From Pseudonocardiales bacterium (GTDB taxonomy: Bacteria > Actinomycetota > Actinomycetes > Mycobacteriales > Pseudonocardiaceae): a DNA stretch of 64,000 nucleotides. Position numbers and translations under genes: made by a program. The notes under the pieces are model-generated. The model did no database searches, was not told the origin of the DNA, and saw nothing but the letters and a program-made list of their open reading frames with translations. Of this stretch, positions 9,031 to 18,004 are shown piece after piece; position 1 is the stretch's first letter, and every line of letters starts with the position of its first letter. Where the stretch lies: contig JAFATA010000038.1 of assembly GCA_019244165.1 (NCBI GenBank), positions 1-64,000 on the forward strand, read 5' to 3'.

Positions 9031-9819
9031 TCAGCTTCTCACTTGTCCGCTCGCCACGACGTCAGTGGGTGCCGCGGGGGCGCGCCGACCCGGTTCCAGG
9101 GAGACCGCGTAACCGGTGAACTTCCCCGTTGCCGTAGGGGGCACGGCGTGCAGCTGGGGTGCTTGGGACACCACATCGAACGCTTTCAGCGGGACCGGTG
9201 CTCCGCTTGTCAGTCCCCACAACACGTAAGTTTGGTCGGCCACGCGATTGCTGGGCAGGTGGGTGCTCACCACAGCGACCCGGTCCGGGCTGGCGAGCAC
9301 CATGCCTACCACCGCAGTGCCGCTCTTGGCGACCAGAGGCACCCGGACCGCCGCCGGGTTCGCAGCGCTTTGTATCGCCTCGGACATGCCCGCGACCTGG
9401 CGCTGCGCCTGGTTGAGCTCACCGCCCAGCTGCACCACCCGGACGCCGAGCACCACTGCGGCGGCGGCCAGAATAGCGGCCGCCGCCACGGCCAGCTCCC
9501 GGGTGCGCAGCCGCAATAGCGTGGGGAGGTGTCGTGCTGGCGACGTCGATGGCGCCCGTGGCGTCACCAGGGCTGCGGACTTGGCACCCGTGACACTGAG
9601 TATCCGCTGCTCCAGCGCGGCGTTGGGGGTTGCCTCCGGGATGGAAAGGCCCAGGGTGGCACCGACCTGCTCAGTCTCCGCAGCGGTCCGGGTGCATGTC
9701 GGGCACTCCGGCATGTGCGCGGCGACCAGCGACTCCTCGGCGGGCTCGAGGGTGTGCAAGGCCCACCCGACCGCCAGCTCGCGATGCGGACAGGCGGTAC
9801 CGTGGTGCTGGTCGTTCAT
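9031..9819 (-). CDS. Anti-sigma factor, RskA-like membrane protein
   Basis: The 262-residue protein has an N-terminal zinc-binding anti-sigma domain with the HxxxCxxC motif (His35, Cys39, Cys42 in AHMPECPTC). One transmembrane helix follows at about 108-128. An extracytoplasmic domain of RskA type (anti-sigma-K) makes up the C-terminus. It overlaps the sigma gene by 4 bp, the usual coupling of an ECF sigma factor with its inhibitor. It should hold the sigma factor at the membrane until regulated proteolysis releases it. The inducing signal cannot be read from sequence. Confidence 0.92.
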   Translation of the reverse strand: MNDQHHGTACPHRELAVGWALHTLEPAEESLVAAHMPECPTCTRTAAETEQVGATLGLSIPEATPNAALEQRILSVTGAKSAALVTPRAPSTSPARHLPTLLRLRTRELAVAAAAILAAAAVVLGVRVVQLGGELNQAQRQVAGMSEAIQSAANPAAVRVPLVAKSGTAVVGMVLASPDRVAVVSTHLPSNRVADQTYVLWGLTSGAPVPLKAFDVVSQAPQLHAVPPTATGKFTGYAVSLEPGRRAPAAPTDVVASGQVRS

Positions 9820-10439
9820 CGGTTCGCCTCCCTCGCCATGCGAGCCTCGGCGACCAAGGCGTCCGGCCCCAACTGGTCGGCCAGCAGCGAGCGCAGCCGC
9901 TGCACCGCAGTAAACATGCGAGATTTCACCGTTCCCAGCGGGACACCCGTCAGCACCGCGATCTCACGCTGGGTATGCCCACCGAAGTAGGCCAGCGCGA
10001 GCACCTGCCGCTGCTCGAGGGGCAAGCGATGGAGCGCCGCACGCACCTGGCCAGCCGCGACGCGTGCCATCGCCGCCTGATCGGCGCCCGGTGCCAGGGT
10101 TGGCGACCAATCCTCGCCCGCCTCCGGCGTAGAGACCATGCGCCGACGGATGGTGCTCTCTCTGCGCACCGCGTCGACCGCCTTGTGGTGAATGAGGGTA
10201 AGGAGCCAGGTGGCGAAGCTACCCCGAGATGAGTCGAATCGGGCCGGGTCACGCCACAGGGTCAGGAAGACCTCCTGCACCACATCCTCCGCGAGCCCGT
10301 CATCGGCACAGATCCGACGGGCCAACGAGTAACATGGCCGGCCAAAGCGCTGATACAGCTGGGACAGTGCCGCACCGTCGGCGTCCCCGAGTCTTCGCAC
10401 AAGCTCAGCGTCAGAAGGTCCAGAAGATCCCCCAACCAT
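9816..10439 (-). CDS. ECF sigma factor, SigK-like
   Basis: The track ORF runs to 10727, but the sigma homology begins at the ATG at 10439, giving 207 residues. Region 2 is at about 20-95 (LAEDVVQEVFLTLWRDPARF, then WLLTLIHHKAVDAVRR). Region 4 is at about 135-190 (ALAYFGGHTQREIAVLTGVP with GTVKSRMFTAVQRL). A GTG at 10520 in the same frame is an alternative start. It is coupled to the RskA-like anti-sigma factor and probably autoregulates the pair. The class resembles mycobacterial SigK, but the targets are unknown. Confidence 0.92.
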   Translation of the reverse strand: MVGGSSGPSDAELVRRLGDADGAALSQLYQRFGRPCYSLARRICADDGLAEDVVQEVFLTLWRDPARFDSSRGSFATWLLTLIHHKAVDAVRRESTIRRRMVSTPEAGEDWSPTLAPGADQAAMARVAAGQVRAALHRLPLEQRQVLALAYFGGHTQREIAVLTGVPLGTVKSRMFTAVQRLRSLLADQLGPDALVAEARMAREANR

Positions 10440-10787
10440 ATTGACAGCCGGTGACGCCGACTCGGAAGCGTCTTGCCGTCGATCAGGGCCGGGGGCGTTC
10501 GATCGAGCCTCATCGGCCACCAGAGGGATCCTCACGTCGTACCTACGCCGGGCACCACCTACCCGGTTCAGGTTAGTTGCCCCAGCGTATCGCCGCAGAT
10601 GGAGGCAGAAAGACACGATAAGCGACGAGCCTGCCGCTCCGGCGAACACTTCTGCCCCGTCCGGGTGGTCTGCCTTAGGCAACCGGGCGTAGCTCACGCA
10701 TCCCCCCGTTACAGCGACCAAAGTCAATCGTTTCAGGGTGCAGAGTCCGCACGCTCAAGTCCGAAGGCACAGAAAGGGGCGACAACG
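10440..10787. other. Intergenic region between sigma factor and ssgB
   Basis: These 348 bases separate two divergent genes. The sigma-factor frame stays open to 10727, but its composition does not resemble sigma sequence. A ribosome site (gaaagggg) lies just before ssgB. I see no RNA gene or clear terminator here. Confidence 0.5.
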
Positions 10788-11213
10788 ATGCGTAACGACC
10801 ACGTGACTCTCCGTTCATCGGCGGTCTTTGACCTTCTGGCGCCGCGCACTCCCGCGGTGCCTGTTCAGGTTGCGCTCCGTTACGACACTCGCGACCCCTA
10901 CGCCGTCGTCGCCGCATTTCGGACCGGACGCGCTGGCTGGGTCGAGTGGGTGTTCTCCCGTGACCTGCTCGCCGACGGCCTGATCGCCGAGGCGGGAGAC
11001 GGCGACGTGCGCATCCGACCGGGCTCCGGGGATCCCGAGATCGTCGTCCTGGAGCTCAACTCCCCGTCAGGTCACGCCGTGTTCGAGGCCAGCGCCCAGC
11101 GCCTCGCCGAGTTTCTGGATGCCAGTTACGACATCGTCCTGCCCGGGAACGAGACCTTGTGGATGAACGTGGACGACGCGCTCAACCAGATGTTCGCCAA
11201 CGACGTGCCGTGA
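10788..11213 (+). CDS. ssgB: SsgA-family sporulation and cell-division regulator, SsgB-like
   Basis: The ATG at 10788, preceded by gaaaggggcgacaac, gives a 141-residue protein; the longer track ORF is not supported. The sequence fits the SsgA-like family throughout, including RYDTRDPYAVVAAFRTG, VEWVFSRDLLADGL and the C-terminal FEASAQRLAEFLDASY. SsgB is known to position FtsZ during sporulation septation in mycelial actinomycetes, and single-copy orthologues occur in other genera. Its presence argues against a simple mycobacterial relative. It stands alone, upstream of the tRNA cluster. Confidence 0.93.
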   Translation: MRNDHVTLRSSAVFDLLAPRTPAVPVQVALRYDTRDPYAVVAAFRTGRAGWVEWVFSRDLLADGLIAEAGDGDVRIRPGSGDPEIVVLELNSPSGHAVFEASAQRLAEFLDASYDIVLPGNETLWMNVDDALNQMFANDVP

Positions 11214-11302
11214 GCCCGGGCCAGGTTGATCCGACTTCCCGGGTCGGCTACAGTTCGAACACGCACCGGGGCGGGGAGCCAGGCGAGTCCCGTCGGGAGC
11301 AT

Positions 11303-11375
11303 GCGGACGTAGCGCAGCTGGTAGCGCATCACCTTGCCAAGGTGAGGGTCGCGGGTTCGAATCCCGTCGTCCGCT
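11303..11375 (+). tRNA. tRNA-Gly (anticodon GCC)
   Basis: The cloverleaf is complete: acceptor GCGGACG/CGTCCGC, anticodon arm TCACC-TTGCCAA-GGTGA and T-arm GCGGG-TTCGAAT-CCCGT. CCA is not encoded. It is first of a Gly-Cys-Val cluster. Confidence 0.96.
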
Positions 11376-11484
11376 CTGCGTGGTCCTCCACGCCGGGCCG
11401 CCCCAGGGGCGGGTCTTCGGCAAGTTTTCCGGGGCGACGATCCTGGGGACCGTCGATCGTGGGAACCTCTCCGGTACGAGGCGC

Positions 11485-11556
11485 GGCGGAGTGGCCGAGT
11501 GGCTTAGGCAAGGGCCTGCAAAGCCCTGTACGCGGGTTCGATTCCCGCCTCCGCCT
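11485..11556 (+). tRNA. tRNA-Cys (anticodon GCA)
   Basis: Acceptor GGCGGAG pairs with CTCCGCC. The anticodon stem AGGGC/GCCCT encloses CTGCAAA, giving anticodon GCA. The T-arm is GCGGG-TTCGATT-CCCGC. It lies one base before tRNA-Val, so the two are surely cotranscribed. Confidence 0.95.
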
Positions 11557-11557
11557 C

Positions 11558-11629
11558 GGGCGATTAGCTCAGTGGGAGAGCGCTACCTTGACACGGTAGA
11601 GGTCACTGGTTCAATCCCAGTATCGCCCA
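11558..11629 (+). tRNA. tRNA-Val (anticodon GAC)
   Basis: It is nearly identical to the minus-strand tRNA-Val at 8884-8955 except for the anticodon arm (CTACC-TTGACAC-GGTAG). Acceptor GGGCGAT/ATCGCCC and the T-arm ACTGG-TTCAATC-CCAGT are intact. Together the pair covers GTC/GTT and GTG valine codons. Confidence 0.96.
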
Positions 11630-11786
11630 CCAGGGCAAACAGACCGGCTGGGCAACAGCGTCGGGGCCGCTGTGGGTCGCCATTCCGGGCCTCGGTGGGT
11701 CATCATCTGAGGCGTGTGGTGTTCGGGTCGCCGTTGTGGCGCTGGTCGGGTGGGTCGATCGCGACGATCTCGCGGTCCGGTGTGAT

Positions 11787-12614
11787 ATGGCCGAACTGCT
11801 GGTAATCACTGGCGCCGCGGGCAACATCGGCTCGACGTTGCGCCCTAGGTTGGCCAAGCCGGGTCGTTGGTTGCGGTTGTTGGATGTGCGCCCGATTCCA
11901 CCGGCTGAGCCCGGCGAACGAATAGAGCGTGTCGAGGCGTCGGTCACCGATCTGGGCGCGTTGGAGGCGGCGTTCGCCGGGGCGGACGCGGTGGTGCACC
12001 TGGGTGGGTTCAGTGAGGAGCGGGCGTGGGAGGAGCTGGTGGAGGTCAACATCAACGGGACCTATCGGGTATTCGAGGCGGCCCGCCGGCAGGGGGTGGG
12101 CAGGGTGGTGTTCGCCAGCTCGGTTCACGCCGCCGGGTTCGCCCCGCGAGACACCGGTGAGCTGCCGGACTATCTGTTCCCGCGACCGGATACCAACTAC
12201 GGGGTCAGCAAGGTCGCGGGTGAAGCGATCGGCAGCTTGTATGCCGACCGGTACGGGCTGTCGGTGGTCTGTCTCCGGATCGGCTACTGCTTTGAACAGC
12301 TGAGCAGCCCCGACGTGTTGGCGATCTATCTGAGCCCGGATGACTGTGCCAGCCTGGTCGAGGCAGCCATCTCAGCGCCCGCACCGGGGTTCAAGGTGGT
12401 GTGGGGGGTATCCCGCAATACCCGATCGGTACTCTCCCTCGCCGAAGCACGGTCGTTGGGCTACCGGCCTGCCGACGACTCAGAGCGTCATGTCCAGACC
12501 CTGGCCCAGCTGCCCGACGGTGATCCCCAACCCGCGCGGCGGCTCGGCGGTAAGTTCTGCGGGCCAGAGTTCGACACCGCACGCCATCAGGCCCGATCCG
12601 GCCCGACAAGCTAG
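11787..12614 (+). CDS. NAD(P)-dependent epimerase/dehydratase (extended SDR)
   Basis: The ATG at 11787 puts the nucleotide-binding motif at residues 7-14 (ITGAAGNIGSTL), giving 275 residues. The catalytic pattern includes ASSVHAAG and a YGVSK (YxxxK) dyad. Size and motif spacing resemble uronate dehydrogenases and related SDRs, which oxidise or rearrange sugars. The substrate cannot be fixed from the sequence. It stands alone after the tRNA cluster and is not clearly in an operon with rocD. Confidence 0.88.
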   Translation: MAELLVITGAAGNIGSTLRPRLAKPGRWLRLLDVRPIPPAEPGERIERVEASVTDLGALEAAFAGADAVVHLGGFSEERAWEELVEVNINGTYRVFEAARRQGVGRVVFASSVHAAGFAPRDTGELPDYLFPRPDTNYGVSKVAGEAIGSLYADRYGLSVVCLRIGYCFEQLSSPDVLAIYLSPDDCASLVEAAISAPAPGFKVVWGVSRNTRSVLSLAEARSLGYRPADDSERHVQTLAQLPDGDPQPARRLGGKFCGPEFDTARHQARSGPTS

Positions 12615-12778
12615 CGGTCGACGCGGCGGCACGGAAAAATCGTTTGTAGGGCCATGATCGTTCAACTACCATCAACGCCTGTGCGCGGATCCGGGGATCA
12701 CAACGGCTTAGTTTTCCTGCAACAAGTCGTCCTGCACCAACCGTCCGAGACAGCACAACGCGGATTGCGCACTTCCCG

Positions 12779-13978
12779 CTGACCGCCACCGACTTCATCA
12801 CCAGCGACGAGCAGTGGAGTACCCACAACTACCATCCGCTGCCGGTGGTGATCACCTCTGGTGAGGGAGCCTGGGTCACCGACGTGACCGGGCGACGCTA
12901 CCTCGATCTCCTCGCCGGCTACTCGGCGCTGAACTTCGGGCACCGGCACCCCGCGCTGGTGGCCGCCGCAGTGGAGCAGCTGGAGCGGGTGACCTTGACC
13001 TCGCGGGCATTTCACCACACCCTGCTCGGCGCGTTCTGCCGGGAACTTGCCCAGCTGACGGGAACCGAGATGGTGCTCCCCGTGAACACCGGCGCCGAGG
13101 CCGTCGAGTCCGCGATCAAAGTGGCCCGGTTGTGGGCGTACCGGGCCAAGGGTATCCCGGACGGCACCGCCGAGATCGTGGTCATGAGCGGGAACTTCCA
13201 CGGCCGCACGACCACCATTGTCTCGTTTTCCACCGAGGAGGAGTCCCGAGCTGGTTTCGGTCCGTTTACCCCTGGCTTCGTGGTGGTGCCCTACGGTGAT
13301 CTCGACGCGCTCCGCGGTGCGATCACGTCCCGGACCGCGGCGGTGCTCCTCGAGCCCGTGCAAGGCGAGGCGGGAGTGCTGGTTCCGCCGCCGGGTTACC
13401 TGGCCGGAGTCCGGGCCGCCTGCGACGACACTGGTGCTCTGCTCATCGCCGACGAGATCCAATCCGGGTTGGCTCGCACCGGAGAGCTCCTGGCCCTAGA
13501 CCATGACCACGTGCGGGCTGACCTGTACACCCTGGGTAAAGCGCTCGGTGGGGGGATCCTGCCAGTTTCGGCCGTGGTGGGACGGCGCGCGGTGCTGGGT
13601 GTGCTGCGGCCCGGGGAGCACGGATCAACCTTCGGCGGCAATCCGCTGGCCTGCGCGGTCGGTCGCGCGGTGATCGCCCTCCTGGCCAGTGGCGAGTTCC
13701 AGTCCCGCTCCCAGGAGCTGGGCGCGCACCTGCACACCCGGCTGCGTACCCTGGTCGACTGCGGGGCTGCGCAGATCACCGGCCGAGGATTGTGGGCCGG
13801 AGTGCACCTCGCTCCCGGCGGCCCCACCGGACGCATGGCGGCGGAGGCACTGCTCGCCCGCGGCGTGCTCTGCAAGGAGACTCAGACCACCACATTGCGC
13901 ATCGCTCCCCCACTCGTGATCAGCCGTGACGACCTGGACCTTGCCCTCGACGCCATCACCGACGTCCTCCTGCACTGA
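12779..13978 (+). CDS. rocD: Ornithine--oxo-acid aminotransferase
   Basis: The product is a class III PLP-dependent aminotransferase that converts ornithine and 2-oxoglutarate to glutamate semialdehyde and glutamate. Family landmarks are LDLLAGYSALNFGHRHP, NTGAEAVESAIKVAR, the PLP-contacting LLIADEIQSGLARTG and the Schiff-base lysine in TLGKALGGGILPVS. The track start (GTG 12845) cuts off the family segment WSTHNYHPLPVVI, which is encoded in frame upstream. The only codon there that looks usable is CTG at 12779, giving MTATDFITSDEQW. ATT at 12764 is possible. No ATG, GTG or TTG occurs in frame back to the stop at 12647. A hairpin follows the stop. Confidence 0.92.
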   Translation: MTATDFITSDEQWSTHNYHPLPVVITSGEGAWVTDVTGRRYLDLLAGYSALNFGHRHPALVAAAVEQLERVTLTSRAFHHTLLGAFCRELAQLTGTEMVLPVNTGAEAVESAIKVARLWAYRAKGIPDGTAEIVVMSGNFHGRTTTIVSFSTEEESRAGFGPFTPGFVVVPYGDLDALRGAITSRTAAVLLEPVQGEAGVLVPPPGYLAGVRAACDDTGALLIADEIQSGLARTGELLALDHDHVRADLYTLGKALGGGILPVSAVVGRRAVLGVLRPGEHGSTFGGNPLACAVGRAVIALLASGEFQSRSQELGAHLHTRLRTLVDCGAAQITGRGLWAGVHLAPGGPTGRMAAEALLARGVLCKETQTTTLRIAPPLVISRDDLDLALDAITDVLLH

Positions 13979-13980
13979 CC

Positions 13981-14014
13981 TGCCGTGCCCTCGGTGAGGA
14001 TCACGCTCACGGCA
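13981..14014 (+). terminator. Hairpin after rocD
   Basis: A 7-bp perfect stem tgccgtg/cacggca begins 3 bp after the rocD stop, with a nested gtga/tcac pairing inside the loop. There is no U-run, as is common in actinobacterial terminators. Confidence 0.5.
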
Positions 14015-14076
14015 AACTCACTGGGAGGATGGCAGGATCGCGACGCCGCCCCCCGACGTGAATGCTAGGAGAGTCT

Positions 14077-15633
14077 GTGCGTCATCGGATCCTGCGGCTT
14101 CTGGGAGTGCCGATGATGCTGTTAGCGGTGCTGATGAGCGGCTGCACCGCAGGACCCTCGAACCGACCCGCGGTGTCGGTGCGGGGCACCACGGCGCCGC
14201 CGCAACGCTTTACACAGACCCCGCCCAGCAACCCACCACTGCCACCGACCGGCGAGTACGACCGTGATTCGCTGCCCTGGCGGGACTGCACCGACACGAT
14301 CGGCACCGCCCTGGGCAGGCCAAGCCCACGCCGGGTGGAGTGCACCGAGCTTCGGGTCGACGCCATGGTGGCGACACCGGTGCTCGGGAATGTCCTCAGG
14401 CTGGACCTCAGCAGGATCGGCCATGGCCCGGCCCCGCTGGTGGTGCTCGGCGAGGCGTCCGGGGAGCCCGGAACGGTCCGGGCCGCGCGGCTAGCACAGC
14501 AGCTGCCGCCAGCCCTCCTGGACCGTTTCACCGTGATCGGGCTGGCCCGCCGGGGCACGGGCCCCAGCGAACCGCTGGACTGCATACCGACGACCACCCG
14601 GAACCAGATCATCGGCATCGATCCCGACCCGGACCGGACCGAAGCGCTGGACTCGCTGCTCGATATCACCCGCGCCGCGATCCAGACCTGCGTGCAAGAC
14701 CTCGGCGAGACGCTCACCACGATCACCTCCATGGGCAGCGCCGACGACCTCGAACGGCTCCGGATTGCTCTCAACGCCCCCGTGCTCAACCTGATCTCCT
14801 CCGGTGAGGCGTCCCGGGCGGTGACCGACTTCCTCCACCGGTACCCCAGCTCCGCCGGGCGGGTCGTGCTCGACGGAGCCGTTGATCCCACCCTCGACGA
14901 CGTGAGCGCCACCGAGGCCACGCTGCTCGCAGCGGACGCCGGCTATACCGCATTCGCCGCCGACTGCGTGGCCCGAGGCTGCCCGCTGGGACCCGACCCC
15001 CGCGGTGCCCTGGTGAGCTTGGCCGCGGCGCTGCGCCGGTCCCCCCTCCAGGTCGGGTGGCAGCGGATCACCGCAGGCACCGCCTACCAGGCAGTGCTGG
15101 ACACGCTCGGTGAGCCCCAGCGCTGGCCGCAGCTGTCCCACGCGCTGGCAAGCGCCCGCGAGGGGAACGGCACCGAGCTGGCCGCGCTGGTGGCGCCGGT
15201 GGTAGCCAAACAACGCGGGCTGCCGGCACGTTTTGACCCTGCCCTGGCAACGCGCTGCAACGACACCCCGACCCGGGTACCACCCGAACGCGCCCAGCAG
15301 CTGGCGCACCAGTGGCAGCAGCGGTCCGCGCTGTTCGGGCCCCTGTTCGCTGCGCGGCTGCTGTGGTGCAGCGCGTGGCCCGTGCCCCCGCCACTGGGGA
15401 GACCGGAGGGCCGGGCGCTGCCGCCGGTGCTGGTGATCGCCACCACTGGTGACCCGGTGAGCCCTGCCGAAGGGGCCAGGCACACCGCGCAGTCGCTGCC
15501 CTCAGCAACCTTGGTGAGCTGGCAAGGCCAGGCGCATGGCGCGCTGCCCCGCAGCCCCTGCATCGTCGACCTGGTCACCCGCTTCCTGGTGGATGCCTCG
15601 ATACCCCGGCAGGGCACACTGTGTCCGCCGTAA
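14077..15633 (+). CDS. Secreted lipoprotein, TAP-like alpha/beta-hydrolase fold, nucleophile motif degenerate
   Basis: An aggag site 5 bp before GTG 14077 supports that start over the track ATG at 14062, giving 518 residues. A signal peptide ends in the lipobox LMSGC, so the protein should be anchored on the outer face of the membrane. The body resembles actinobacterial tripeptidyl-aminopeptidase-like hydrolases, with FTVIGLARRGTGPSEPLDC corresponding to the DxRGxGxS region and the C-terminal TTGDPVSPAEGA and GQAHGALP holding candidate Asp and His. The expected GxSxG elbow instead reads LISSGEASRAVTDFLHRYP, so the nucleophile position is altered. It may be catalytically weak or have a binding role. 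Confidence 0.82.
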   Translation: MRHRILRLLGVPMMLLAVLMSGCTAGPSNRPAVSVRGTTAPPQRFTQTPPSNPPLPPTGEYDRDSLPWRDCTDTIGTALGRPSPRRVECTELRVDAMVATPVLGNVLRLDLSRIGHGPAPLVVLGEASGEPGTVRAARLAQQLPPALLDRFTVIGLARRGTGPSEPLDCIPTTTRNQIIGIDPDPDRTEALDSLLDITRAAIQTCVQDLGETLTTITSMGSADDLERLRIALNAPVLNLISSGEASRAVTDFLHRYPSSAGRVVLDGAVDPTLDDVSATEATLLAADAGYTAFAADCVARGCPLGPDPRGALVSLAAALRRSPLQVGWQRITAGTAYQAVLDTLGEPQRWPQLSHALASAREGNGTELAALVAPVVAKQRGLPARFDPALATRCNDTPTRVPPERAQQLAHQWQQRSALFGPLFAARLLWCSAWPVPPPLGRPEGRALPPVLVIATTGDPVSPAEGARHTAQSLPSATLVSWQGQAHGALPRSPCIVDLVTRFLVDASIPRQGTLCPP

Positions 15634-15667
15634 CGTGGGTCCGCATCTCAACGTGGGTCCGCATCTA
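15632..15667. repeat. Two 18-bp tandem units at gene end
   Basis: The 18-bp unit aacgtgggtccgcatctc is repeated once with a single change, starting inside the TAA stop of the lipoprotein gene. It lies just upstream of the copper ATPase ribosome site. Confidence 0.9.
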
Positions 15668-15696
15668 ACTTTTCGCACGGAGGTGAGCTCCCGGTC

Positions 15697-17997
15697 ATGC
15701 CGTTGATCTCGTCGACCCATCAGCGGTCGTCCCCGGTGCGGTCGGTCGAGCTGTCCATCGGGGGGATGACGTGCGCAGCCTGCGCGGCACGGGTGGAGCG
15801 CAGGCTCAACAAGCTTGACGGCGTGCACGCCAGCGTGAACTACGCGACGGAGAAAGCCAGCGTGGCCACCAGCGCTGAGATAGGGATCGCGGAGCTGATC
15901 GCGCAGGTGGAACGGGCCGGCTACCGCGCCGCGCCGCTCGAGCCCGAGACGCCCGCGCAGGAGGAGCTCACCGATGCCCCGGTCCGGTATCTGGTGCGCC
16001 GGTTGGTGGTGGCGCTGCTGCTGGGGGTACCGCTCGGGGATCTGTCCATGACGGTGGTGTTGCTGCCTTCGGCGCGGTTCACCGGGTGGCAATGGGTGCT
16101 GCTGGCGATGACCTTGCCGGTGGTGACGTGGTGTGCCTGGCCGTTTCACCGCAAGGCCATCGTCGCCGCCAGGCATGGGGCGACCTCGATGGACACTCTG
16201 GTGTCGTTGGGGATTACCGCGGCCAGCTGCTGGTCGGTCTACACCATGTTCGTCAACACCAGCGCCGGCCACCGGCTCGACAGCGGCTGGGGACTGATCT
16301 TCCGGCCCGCTGGCTCCATCTACCTCGACGTGGCCGTCGGCGTGACCATCTTCCTGCTCGGTGGACGGTTGTTCGAGGCACGGGCCAAGCGGCGGGCTGG
16401 CGGTGCGCTGAGCGCACTGGCCAAGATCGGGGCGCGGGAGGTGTCGGTGCGGCGCGAGGACGGGCAGGAGGACCGCATCCCGATCGCGCAACTGCGTCTG
16501 GGCGATCATTTCGTGGTTCGCCCCGGCGAGACCATCGCGACCGACGGCGAGGTGGTCCTGGGCCACAGCGGGGTGGACAGCAGCACGATGACCGGGGAAT
16601 CGGCGCCGGTCGAGGTCTCCGAGGGCCACTCGGTCATCGGTGGCACCATCGCGTGCAGCGGCCGGCTTGTCGTCCGCGCCACCAGGGTGGGCAACGATAC
16701 CCAGCTGGCTCAGTTGGTGCGGCTGGTCGAGCAGGCGCAGAACGACAAGGCGAGCGTCCAGCGGCTCGCGGACCGCATCTGCGGGGTGTTCGTCCCTGTC
16801 GTCCTCGCCCTGGCGGCTACCACCTTCCTCGGATGGCTGGTCACCGGCGGATCGGTCGAGCATGCGTTCAGCTCGGCGCTCGCGGTACTGATCATCGCTT
16901 GCCCGTGCGCGCTGGGGCTGGCCACGCCAACGGCTCTCATGGTGGCCTCCGGGCGGGGAGCGGAACTGGGCATCTTCATCAAGGGTCACCAGGCGTTGGA
17001 GTCGGCCAAGACCATCGACACGGTGGTGTGGGACAAGACGGGAACCATCACCACCGGCCAGATGACGGTGGTCGATGTCGCCTTGGCCGCAAGGACCGAG
17101 CTGGACACGCTGCTGCGCCACGCCGGTGCCGTGGAGGACGCCTCCGAACATAGTGTTGCCGTGGCGATCAGCGCGCTGGCCCGGGCCGGGCTGGGCGAAA
17201 TCCCTCCGGTAGCGGACTTCACCAGCCTCTCCGGGCTCGGGGCCCGAGGCGTGGTGGACGGCCAGAACGTACTGGTCGGATCGGCACGGCTGCTGGCTAC
17301 GCATGGCATCCCGGTGCCGGGTGCGCTGGAGGAGCAGCGCCTCCGATGGGAACAGCAGGGCTGCACGACCGTGGTCGTGGCCGCGGACGGTGTGGTCGCC
17401 GGCGCGTTCGCGCTGAGCGACACGGTGCGGCCCAGCGCGGCTCCGGCGGTCACCGAGCTGCTCCGGCTCGGGCTGCGCACGGTCCTGCTCACCGGCGACA
17501 ACAAGGCCACTGCTGCGGCGGTCGCCGCGCAGGTCGGCATCGATGAGGTCATCGCCGAGGTGCTGCCGCGCGACAAAGCCGCGGTGATTGAGGCACTGCA
17601 GGCTCAGGGGCGCTCCGTGGCCATGGTCGGCGACGGCGTCAACGACGCACCCGCGCTGGCCCGCGCTAACCTCGGCTTGGCGGTCGTCTCCGGCACCGAC
17701 GTCGCGCTCGGTGCCGCCGATGTGATCCTGATGCGCAACGACCTGAACGTCGTGCCCAGCGCGATCAAGCTCGCCCGGAGCACCCTGCGCACCATTCGCG
17801 GCAACCTCGCCTGGGCCTTCGGCTACAACATCGCCGCGCTGCCGCTGGCGGCCCTCGGCCTGCTCAACCCGCTGATCGCCGGTGGCGCCATGACGTTGTC
17901 CTCCTTGTTCGTCGTGTCGAACAGCCTGCGCCTGCGCAGGTTCGCCCGGGACAAGGTTCCAGGGCTCGCCGCTGGACCGACCCCAATAAAGCCATGA
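15697..17997 (+). CDS. copA: Copper-type P1B ATPase
   Basis: The 766-residue pump has one N-terminal heavy-metal-associated domain with GMTCAAC (Cys26, Cys29), membrane helices, a TGES actuator loop, the intramembrane CPC motif at about 401-403, the phosphorylation motif DKTGT at about 446 and the hinge MVGDGVNDAPAL. CPC plus an HMA domain fits Cu(I) export, although related CtpA/CtpV-type pumps may load metal into secreted proteins. An aggtgag ribosome site precedes the ATG. No CsoR or CopZ gene is adjacent. The mechanosensitive channel follows 7 bp downstream. The 836-residue minus-strand ORF is a shadow. Confidence 0.95.
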   Translation: MPLISSTHQRSSPVRSVELSIGGMTCAACAARVERRLNKLDGVHASVNYATEKASVATSAEIGIAELIAQVERAGYRAAPLEPETPAQEELTDAPVRYLVRRLVVALLLGVPLGDLSMTVVLLPSARFTGWQWVLLAMTLPVVTWCAWPFHRKAIVAARHGATSMDTLVSLGITAASCWSVYTMFVNTSAGHRLDSGWGLIFRPAGSIYLDVAVGVTIFLLGGRLFEARAKRRAGGALSALAKIGAREVSVRREDGQEDRIPIAQLRLGDHFVVRPGETIATDGEVVLGHSGVDSSTMTGESAPVEVSEGHSVIGGTIACSGRLVVRATRVGNDTQLAQLVRLVEQAQNDKASVQRLADRICGVFVPVVLALAATTFLGWLVTGGSVEHAFSSALAVLIIACPCALGLATPTALMVASGRGAELGIFIKGHQALESAKTIDTVVWDKTGTITTGQMTVVDVALAARTELDTLLRHAGAVEDASEHSVAVAISALARAGLGEIPPVADFTSLSGLGARGVVDGQNVLVGSARLLATHGIPVPGALEEQRLRWEQQGCTTVVVAADGVVAGAFALSDTVRPSAAPAVTELLRLGLRTVLLTGDNKATAAAVAAQVGIDEVIAEVLPRDKAAVIEALQAQGRSVAMVGDGVNDAPALARANLGLAVVSGTDVALGAADVILMRNDLNVVPSAIKLARSTLRTIRGNLAWAFGYNIAALPLAALGLLNPLIAGGAMTLSSLFVVSNSLRLRRFARDKVPGLAAGPTPIKP

Positions 17998-18004
17998 CCC
18001 ACGA

